Position numbers and translations under genes: made by a program
Origin: Eubacteriales Family XIII. Incertae Sedis bacterium
GTDB lineage: Bacteria; Bacillota; Clostridia; Peptostreptococcales; Anaerovoracaceae
Assembly (NCBI GenBank): GCA_031257175.1
Contig: JAIRPE010000054.1
Location: 1-34,854 of the forward strand
DNA: 34,854 nt
Direction: 5' to 3'
Shown here: positions 28,023 to 34,854 of the stretch, piece after piece
Layout: each line of letters begins with the position of its first letter
Numbering within the stretch: position 1 is the first letter of the stretch
The notes under the pieces: model-generated
Databases searched by the model: none
Seen by the model: only the letters and a program-made list of their open reading frames with translations
Told to the model about the DNA's origin: nothing

Positions 28023-29159
28023 GTGACGAACATTTTGAAAAGGATAGGGGCGCTGCTTATAGCGGCATGTATTTTTGGGGCCTGTGACGGCGCAGGAGCG
28101 GGGAACGTCGAGCATAAGCCCGTTGGCGGGGCGGCGCCCGCGAACATCGCCGCGCCGTCCCAGGTAGTTCTGTTGCCTAAAAGCTACAGAGAAAAGGATG
28201 AATGGAGAGACGTAAATGAAATGTGCGGCTATCTTGGGAAAAGCGTCGAGTATATCATGAATAACCGCAAAACGGAGGACGGTTCCCTGTGTTCTTACGA
28301 CTATGTCAAAAAAGACGGGGCCGAAAGACTGTTCTTTTATCCGGACGTGCCGAATTACTCGATGCTTGCGCTTCTCGCTCCTCTCGCCGAGGAAGAGGAG
28401 CCGCGTAGCCAAGCGGTTTTAGCGAGGAAATACAACAACGGTTCTTTGGCGCGGAACGCGGAGGAGGGTAAAGAGATCTACGGCCGGGAGGCGGAGCGGC
28501 GTGACTCCGACGGCATTGGCGGCGGCTATTACCTTTATGCCTTCGACGACGGCGTGGAGGCGAGATTTTACGTCGCGTCGGATGAGTCGGGCAGATGGGT
28601 CGGGATAGCTGTCTGCCATGCGGGCGTTGACGACACGGCGCTGGAAAAATTTGCGTCGGGGTTCGGCGACGGCTATGGGGCTTGGAAGGAGGCGATATCC
28701 GACGACGTGATTTTGGACGCAAAAGAAAGCGAGAAGCCCGAATGGGAAGGCGCGCGGCGCTTCATGTCATACATCGGCAGGAGCTTTGACGAGATAAAAG
28801 CGGAATTCCCGACGTTGGAGCCTTATTACATCGACGACCCTAACGCCCAAATGTGCGAGCATGGCTTGAAAGACGAAAAGACGGGGCTCTCGTTCGGCGC
28901 CCCCCTAAACAAGGATGCGTGCACTTATTGCGCCGTGCCCTACGACGCTTTGCTCGACGGCCTTATACGAGAGGACGGCACGGTGGCGCGGGAGGATCTC
29001 TTGACGTATTGGCCGGCGAGCCACGGGTGGTCTAACGCGGACGGATCGTGCGACACCTCGCATTACAGCTTCCGATTTGATGGGATAGAGATATACGTGC
29101 CTGCGGACAACACGGACGGAATTTTGCCGGAAGGGACGGAAATAAGCATATTCGGATAG
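28023..29159 (+). CDS. Lipoprotein with duplicated module (paralogue 2)
   Basis: GTG start with GGGAGG; FGACDGAG lipobox; EKPEWEGARRFMSYIGRSFDEIKAEFPTLEPY and LIREDGTVAREDLLTYWPASHGW align with paralogue 1. Confidence 0.72.
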   Translation: MTNILKRIGALLIAACIFGACDGAGAGNVEHKPVGGAAPANIAAPSQVVLLPKSYREKDEWRDVNEMCGYLGKSVEYIMNNRKTEDGSLCSYDYVKKDGAERLFFYPDVPNYSMLALLAPLAEEEEPRSQAVLARKYNNGSLARNAEEGKEIYGREAERRDSDGIGGGYYLYAFDDGVEARFYVASDESGRWVGIAVCHAGVDDTALEKFASGFGDGYGAWKEAISDDVILDAKESEKPEWEGARRFMSYIGRSFDEIKAEFPTLEPYYIDDPNAQMCEHGLKDEKTGLSFGAPLNKDACTYCAVPYDALLDGLIREDGTVAREDLLTYWPASHGWSNADGSCDTSHYSFRFDGIEIYVPADNTDGILPEGTEISIFG

Positions 29160-29193
29160 CGGAAATCGGCGGCTCGGGGCCCGTCGGGGAGGC

Positions 29194-29211
29194 CCCGCTG
29201 TCGCCAGCGGG
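29194..29211. repeat. Hairpin CCCGCTG-tcgc-CAGCGGG in the intergenic region
   Basis: Perfect 7-bp arms within a GC-rich spacer. Confidence 0.45.
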
Positions 29212-29292
29212 ACGGGTCGGCGGGCGCGTCTCAAGATTTGCCGCTTATTTTTGAAGTTCCCATTAGACGTGACAAGGAGTGAAAATAAATAT

Positions 29293-29790
29293 ATGAAAAA
29301 CACGGTTATCGCGCTTCTTCTGGTCATAATCGCGGTCGCCTTCACGCAGCCGCTTGTTGAGACCCTGAACGTCGTCAAAGAAAAGGTGACGCTTGACGCG
29401 GCTTTGAAGAACGCTTGCCGCGCCGCCAGGCACAACGCGTTGTCTGAAGCGAGACTCGGCGATTTGGACGCGAAAGTGGAGGAAGACGGATTCACGGAGC
29501 ATCTGAAGAAGGCCTTTGCCGAGACGTTGGATCTGGTTCCGACGGTAAGCGCGGGAGGGCAGCTGCGCTTCACCTCCCCTAGGGGGCGATGGAACGAGAT
29601 TTCGCTGAGTGTCACGCAGATCCATGACGAAAGCGACGCCTTTGACGAAAGGGGCGTCACTAAGACGATGCTGGAACTGGAAACGCCGTACGTATTCAGA
29701 ACCGCGTTGCTGAAAAAAGCGGCGGCGCTGACGTCGAAGGCTTTCGTCATCAAAGGGAAATATAATTTCCTGTCGATGGATATCAATTAA
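29293..29790 (+). CDS. Small secreted/single-pass membrane protein of the T7SS gene cluster
   Basis: MKNTVIALLLVIIAVAFTQPLVETLNVVKEKVTLDAALKNACRAARH; conserved position upstream of the yukD-like gene. Confidence 0.65.
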   Translation: MKNTVIALLLVIIAVAFTQPLVETLNVVKEKVTLDAALKNACRAARHNALSEARLGDLDAKVEEDGFTEHLKKAFAETLDLVPTVSAGGQLRFTSPRGRWNEISLSVTQIHDESDAFDERGVTKTMLELETPYVFRTALLKKAAALTSKAFVIKGKYNFLSMDIN

Positions 29791-29797
29791 GAAAGGT

Positions 29798-30025
29798 ATG
29801 GCAATTATGGAATACGTGTTAATCACGCTGAATGTTAGCGGCAGAGACGAGGATTTGCGCGTTCCCGCCCTAATCGCCGCAGGAGAGCTTGTTGACGTGT
29901 TCAACGAACTTTACGAGGCGTCCGGCGCCATGCTTCATTGCGAGCCTAAGGGCATTATCCTGGACACGGGCAAAACGCTGGCGGAGCAGGGAGTAGGGCA
30001 TGGAGCCCGGCTCACGTTGAGATAA
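29798..30025 (+). CDS. YukD/EsaB-like ubiquitin-fold protein
   Basis: 75 aa, EYVLITLNVSGRDEDLRVPALIAAGELVDVFNELY...KGIILDTGKTLAEQGVGHGARLTLR; beta-grasp pattern with a terminal GxxLxL. Confidence 0.72.
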   Translation: MAIMEYVLITLNVSGRDEDLRVPALIAAGELVDVFNELYEASGAMLHCEPKGIILDTGKTLAEQGVGHGARLTLR

Positions 30026-30038
30026 AGGAGAGGATGAA

Positions 30039-30731
30039 ATGAACGGCAATATAGCCAATGGAGGGCTGGTCGTCTATTGGAAGGGCGACGTCCTGTTCGC
30101 CGGGCCTGACGAGTGGTTCCTCAATGCGGACGAAGAATTCATTTACTACAGCGACAGGAGGAACGGCAATCACATATACAGAAAATGCGGCGCGTCAGCC
30201 GAGGCCGCAGAATCGGTGGTGGAGGAGCCTTGCGCACGGGTGTTCCTGTTTGAGGAACGGCTCTATTACGTCAACGAGGAAGATATGAGGCTCTATAGGA
30301 CGCACCTGGACGGCAGCGGGCGGGAGTGCCTGGCCGAGACGGCGAACGGGGAATACGGCGTCACTGACGAGGGAGAGGCGTTCGTTCGAGCCGAAGCGAG
30401 AAGGCTGTTCGTCGTGGGGCGGAACGCCTGTTTCGCGGACGCCGCTAACGGCCACGTCTTGACGCTGGAGCGCGTGGGCAGCAGCGAACGGCGGGCGTTT
30501 AACGGCGTTTGCCCGTCTTACATAAACGCGCATGGGGGCGACATATACTATGCTGACAGAACGGCCGGGAACAGGATATACAGGATGGACTCCACGGGCG
30601 CACGGATATCCATATACGGAGGCTGCGCGGAATTTCTGCATGTGCTGAACGACAGCCTGTATTTCATTTCCGACGGCAAATGGAAAAAGATCTCGTTATC
30701 CAGATACGGGGAAGCAGAGGAGGTAATATAG
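30039..30731 (+). CDS. DUF5050-like beta-propeller repeat protein
   Basis: Recurrent blades EFIYYSDRRNGNHIYRK, RLYYVNEEDMRLYRTHLDGSG, DIYYADRTAGNRIYRMDSTG, SLYFISDGKWKKI; stop overlaps the essC GTG by 1 nt. Confidence 0.72.
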   Translation: MNGNIANGGLVVYWKGDVLFAGPDEWFLNADEEFIYYSDRRNGNHIYRKCGASAEAAESVVEEPCARVFLFEERLYYVNEEDMRLYRTHLDGSGRECLAETANGEYGVTDEGEAFVRAEARRLFVVGRNACFADAANGHVLTLERVGSSERRAFNGVCPSYINAHGGDIYYADRTAGNRIYRMDSTGARISIYGGCAEFLHVLNDSLYFISDGKWKKISLSRYGEAEEVI

Positions 30732-33700
30732 TGGAGTTTTCCAGACAACCCAGACTGACGCCGGAGTATCCCGTAGGGGAGCTACAAGTCGAAAGCCCCG
30801 TGAGTTTGGGGGAAAAACCTGAAATCTCGTGGTTTCAGACATTCATAGCGCCGATGGTGATGATTTGCGTGACAATATTCGTTTTTCTGGCGGGACGATC
30901 TTACGGTTTTATGTCCAACCCGTTGTTCATAATGAGTTCACTGGCCATGACGGGCGTGTCAATAGTCGGTTCGATATTAAGCCTCAACAGCCAACTGACA
31001 AAGCACTCGAGACTAAGGAAAACGAGGGACACTAAATATAAAGAATATATCAACGAAAAAGACGCGGAGCTTTCCGTCGCGGCTGAGCAGCAGGCCAAAG
31101 CCCTAAGGCATATGAACCCCTCGCCGGACGAGCTGTCGGAACGGATGAACGCGTCGCCTGTTGACCCCAGGCTTTGGGAGCGCACCCCGGGGTTTGACGA
31201 TTTTTTGTCAATACGCTTAGGCGTCGGAACGGCCAAGGCGGCCCTTTGCGTCAAAGATGCTCGGCCTGCCGGCATAATGGAGACGGATCCGCTCGCCGAC
31301 GAGCCGCGCAAGCTGGCGCTGAAGCATGAAAAAGTGCGGGACGTGCCCGTATGCGTAAATTTGCGCACGACGCAGATCTGCGGGATAGTGGGTTCTAAGG
31401 CGAAGACGAACGCGGCCGTCAACAACGCGTTGATCCAGTTGGCGGCCAATCACGGCTACGATAACGTCCGGGTTTTTATCATAGCTAGCGAAGAAAGTCT
31501 CAAAATGTGGGAATGGGCGCGGTTTTTGCCGCATCTGTGGAACGATTCCCTGACAGCCAGGCGCATCGTCTGTGGCAAGGACATGGCGAAGCTGACGCTG
31601 GACGAGGTTTACGCGGAACTCAAGGAACGAGAAAAAAAGGGCGATGACGTGGTGTTCGGACGGTATTACGTGTTCATTGTCGAATCCGGGGAGATTATAG
31701 AAGAGGCGCCTATAAGGAAATATATTTACGAGCCGAACGCGAAAATCGGGGTCACGGCGATATTCACCGCAGAACATGCGGCGTTCCTGCCCGCCCATTG
31801 CGGCGCCATCGTGACGCTGAAGGAGAAAACGGGGGAAATTATAGACCGCGTCGCCAACGAAAAGAACGCTTTCATTCCGGACACGGGAACGTCGGCGAAT
31901 TTGGAAAACGGGGCGCGTAGAATCTCGCCGTTGCGCGTGAAGTCCACGTCGTCGTCGTTCTCGTTGCCGAAATCAATAACATTGTGCCAAATGTTGGGGG
32001 AAAACGACGTCGAGAAGGTTGACGTAATTTCGAATTGGAGCCGCCGCCGCGCTTATAACGGCATGGACGTGCCGATAGGCGTGAGGGCGGGGAATGAGCT
32101 TATCTGCCTGGATTTGCACGAGACAGGCCACGGGCCCCACGGGTTGGTGGCCGGCACTACGGGCTCAGGCAAGAGCGAGTTGCTGCAAAGCGTGATAATA
32201 TCGCTGGCCATCAACTTTCATCCGCATGACGTGGTGTTCGTGCTGATAGACTACAAGGGCGGAGGCATGGCGGACGTGTTCAGAGGCATGCCCCACTTGG
32301 CGGGGGTCATCACGAACCTGGGAGGCGGGCAGACGGCCAGGGCGTTGCTCTCCATAAAAAGCGAAATTTTGCGGCGGCAGACCGTGTTCGCTCGCCATGG
32401 CGTGAACAATATCGACAAATATCAGCGCTTGTATTATCAAAACGGCCGCGCGGAAGGGATGCAGCCCGTGCCGCATCTGGTGATGATAGCCGACGAGTTC
32501 GCCGAATTGCAGCAGGATCAGCCCGATTTCATGAAACAGCTGGTAAGCGCGGCGCGCGTGGGCAGAAGCCTGGGGATACATCTCATACTGGCCACGCAGA
32601 AGCCCGACGGGGTAGTGGACGATCAGATATGGAGCAACTCGAAATTCAAAATGTGTCTGAAGGTGCAGACGGAGAGCGACTCGAACGGCGTGCTGAAAAA
32701 ACCGGACGCCGCGTTTATAAGGGAGCCGGGCAGAGCCTATATACAGGTAGGCAACGACGAGATATATGAGATCTTCCAATCAGCCTACTCGGGGGCGGAC
32801 TATGTGGAGGACGCGGCGGGCGCCGCCGAAAAAGCGCGGCTGGAGAAGAAAGTGTACCGCCTTTCGGCAGACGGGAGGGCGGCGCTGATATATCCGCGCA
32901 TGGGAGCGGAGAGGGAAGACGTCGAAAAGAAAACCCCGTCGCAGCTGGAGGCTATGGTCAGCCATATCGCGAAGCGCTCAGAGGCGGCGGGCATAGAGCC
33001 TTTGGACGGGCCATGGACAGAGCCCTTGGAGGAAATAGTCTATTTCAACGAGTTGCCGGAGGGCTGGAGGAAAAGGCCGGACGGCGTTACGCTTTCAGCG
33101 ACGACGGGAATAGTGGACGATCCCAGGGGGCAACGCAAATTCGCGCTGGAACTCGATTTCGCGAAGGACGGAGGATTGCTGGTATACGGGGCCTCCGCCT
33201 CCGGCAAGACTACGCTGGTCAAGACCATGTGCCTGTCCTTGGCGAGCCGCTACACTCCCGACGAGGTAAATATTTACCTGCTCGACATGGGCGGCGCCGC
33301 GCTGAAAGTTTTCTCGGAGCTTCCACATTGCGGAGGAGTCCTGACGATAGATCAAGAAAAAGACATAAGGCAGTTTATGCGGTTCTTGCTCAGGACGGTG
33401 GAGAAACGAAAAAAAGCTTTCGAAGAGGCGCGCGCTGAAAACATCGTCGATTACTGGGAAAGAGGGCATAAAGCGCCTGCGTTGGTGGTGGCTGTGGACG
33501 GGTGCGCCTCGTTAGCCGAGGTATATCCCGACATCGACGAAGCGCTCACGTTGTTTTCCAGAGACGCGTCCCGTTTCGGGGTTTATCTGATCATGACGGG
33601 CCAAAGCTCCCGCGACATCCGATACAAGCTGGCCATCAATTTCAAGCAAGCTGTGGCCTTCGAGCTTATTGACAAGTCTTATAACGAGTTGGTCGGGCGC

Positions 33701-34597
33701 ACGGAAGGCATGGAGCCGGAAAGCTGTTGCGGGCGCGGCTTGGTGAAGCTGGACAGGCCCATGGAGTTTCAGGCCGCGTTGCCTGAGTTCAGGGACGGCG
33801 AGGCAATAACGCAGACGCGTGAGATAATCCGGATGATGGCGGAGGGCGAGACACGCCGCGCGGCGCCGATCCCCGTGATGCCTGACGTCATCCGCATGGG
33901 CGAGATGGGCGCCGGACATGGCGAAGGGCTGCCGATAGGGCTGAACGACAGCGATCTGACCACGGTTTCCCTGGATTTCTCCGAACTCACGTCTTTCATC
34001 GTGACAGGCGGCCCGGGAAGCGGGAAGAGTACGGTCGTTTCGGCTTGGATAAACGCGCTCGCGGACGCGGACATCTACGCTTTGGATTCCAACGGCGCGG
34101 GTTTCGCGGGAATTATGGGCAACGAGAACGTGACGGACTTATCCGGCGCGGACGTGGACGAAATCGTCAGCGCCATGGAGGAAACATTGGACGCGCGCAG
34201 GGCGGAGCGCAACGAGGCGCGGAAGCGTGGAGAGGACATGGCGGCGTCTTTCGCGTCGTGGCGGCAGATCATCTTTGCTTTCGACAAATTCAGCGAGGCG
34301 TCGGATGACGACGATTATTCCGACCTTATGAAATTGATAAGCAGAATCATCAAAAAAGAGCATGGCATGAAGGTAATGGCGCTGGCCTTGGACAGTCTGG
34401 ACGGTTTCGGAGACGACTACTCCGGCGTGGCGAAGGCCATAAAGGGAGAGCAGACCGGGCTTTTGTTGGGAAGTCTGAAGGAACAGTCCCTGTTCAACGT
34501 CAGCCTTCCTTACGGCGCGCCGGAAAAGGAACTGCGCTTCGGCGACGGCTACGTGGTCAGACGCAGCAGATACGTGGGCATACGGGCGGCACTGTAG
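30731..34597 (+). CDS. essC: EssC-type FtsK/SpoIIIE ATPase of a type VII secretion system
   Basis: GTG with AGGAGG; two TM helices; three nucleotide-binding domains: GTTGSGKSELL (about 32153), GASASGKTTLV (about 33188), GGPGSGKSTVV (about 34007); DYKGGGMADVFRGMPHLAGVITNL. Confidence 0.92.
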   Translation: MEFSRQPRLTPEYPVGELQVESPVSLGEKPEISWFQTFIAPMVMICVTIFVFLAGRSYGFMSNPLFIMSSLAMTGVSIVGSILSLNSQLTKHSRLRKTRDTKYKEYINEKDAELSVAAEQQAKALRHMNPSPDELSERMNASPVDPRLWERTPGFDDFLSIRLGVGTAKAALCVKDARPAGIMETDPLADEPRKLALKHEKVRDVPVCVNLRTTQICGIVGSKAKTNAAVNNALIQLAANHGYDNVRVFIIASEESLKMWEWARFLPHLWNDSLTARRIVCGKDMAKLTLDEVYAELKEREKKGDDVVFGRYYVFIVESGEIIEEAPIRKYIYEPNAKIGVTAIFTAEHAAFLPAHCGAIVTLKEKTGEIIDRVANEKNAFIPDTGTSANLENGARRISPLRVKSTSSSFSLPKSITLCQMLGENDVEKVDVISNWSRRRAYNGMDVPIGVRAGNELICLDLHETGHGPHGLVAGTTGSGKSELLQSVIISLAINFHPHDVVFVLIDYKGGGMADVFRGMPHLAGVITNLGGGQTARALLSIKSEILRRQTVFARHGVNNIDKYQRLYYQNGRAEGMQPVPHLVMIADEFAELQQDQPDFMKQLVSAARVGRSLGIHLILATQKPDGVVDDQIWSNSKFKMCLKVQTESDSNGVLKKPDAAFIREPGRAYIQVGNDEIYEIFQSAYSGADYVEDAAGAAEKARLEKKVYRLSADGRAALIYPRMGAEREDVEKKTPSQLEAMVSHIAKRSEAAGIEPLDGPWTEPLEEIVYFNELPEGWRKRPDGVTLSATTGIVDDPRGQRKFALELDFAKDGGLLVYGASASGKTTLVKTMCLSLASRYTPDEVNIYLLDMGGAALKVFSELPHCGGVLTIDQEKDIRQFMRFLLRTVEKRKKAFEEARAENIVDYWERGHKAPALVVAVDGCASLAEVYPDIDEALTLFSRDASRFGVYLIMTGQSSRDIRYKLAINFKQAVAFELIDKSYNELVGRTEGMEPESCCGRGLVKLDRPMEFQAALPEFRDGEAITQTREIIRMMAEGETRRAAPIPVMPDVIRMGEMGAGHGEGLPIGLNDSDLTTVSLDFSELTSFIVTGGPGSGKSTVVSAWINALADADIYALDSNGAGFAGIMGNENVTDLSGADVDEIVSAMEETLDARRAERNEARKRGEDMAASFASWRQIIFAFDKFSEASDDDDYSDLMKLISRIIKKEHGMKVMALALDSLDGFGDDYSGVAKAIKGEQTGLLLGSLKEQSLFNVSLPYGAPEKELRFGDGYVVRRSRYVGIRAAL

Positions 34598-34823
34598 CTA
34601 CGGAAAAGGAGCTTGCGGAAGGCCGATCGAAGGGGCGCTGTAGGCATAATGCAGGCGTGGACACACTTATTTGGCACACAAAAGCACGTAAAAGATAATA
34701 AAACACCTTAACCTCCAACCAAAATGAATAACCGCCCCAACCATGGGTATAAACACCCCACACACAAACAACGCCGCATCCCCCCCTGCGGCACGCCAAC
34801 AGAACCGCGAAAACATCCGCCCG

Positions 34824-34854
34824 AAACTCAGGACGCGTCTCGCGTCTTGAGTTT
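34824..34854 (+). terminator. Long hairpin at the right edge, probable terminator (cut by window end)
   Basis: AAACTCAgGACGCG-tct-CGCGTCtTGAGTTT. Confidence 0.55.

Noticed and set aside
18506-34854. CRISPR arrays, tRNA/rRNA genes, intact transposases, phage genes
   Set aside because: Looked for regular spaced repeats, CCA-ended cloverleafs and DDE/recombinase motifs; none recognised by eye

Overview
The window reads as a GC-rich, Firmicutes/Clostridia-like chromosomal segment (taxonomy is inferred). Left part: a SipW-type (ER-type Ser/His) signal peptidase with two downstream secreted, TasA/camelysin-like proteins, and a divergent secreted Ala/Gly/Glu-rich protein. Middle: housekeeping genes on the minus strand (HAD phosphatase, Tex, prfB with a CTT-TGA-C +1 frameshift site, secA, aspartokinase), then a plus-strand leucine operon leuA-leuC-leuD-leuB behind a strong promoter and a T-box leader with a CTC (Leu) specifier. 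Right part (about 18.9-34.6 kb): an accessory type VII secretion (ESX/T7SSb-like) locus. It holds a WXG100-like protein, a small helical partner, a single-pass membrane protein, a GxSxG hydrolase (DUF2974/Mbeg1-like) fused to a helical C-terminus, several lipoproteins including a paralogous pair with an internally duplicated module, a WXG-like/papain-like cysteine protease fusion with a translationally coupled lipoprotein, a YukD/EsaB-like ubiquitin-fold protein, a DUF5050-like beta-propeller protein, and a three-ATPase EssC without recognisable N-terminal FHA domains. No EssB, EssA or EsaA is evident in the window. The accessory region also holds a truncated effector duplicate with a clean in-frame deletion between short direct repeats, a frameshifted peptidoglycan-binding remnant, and decayed copies of a dispersed hairpin-RBS-ATG element. 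All family assignments are by eye from motifs; no database search was run.
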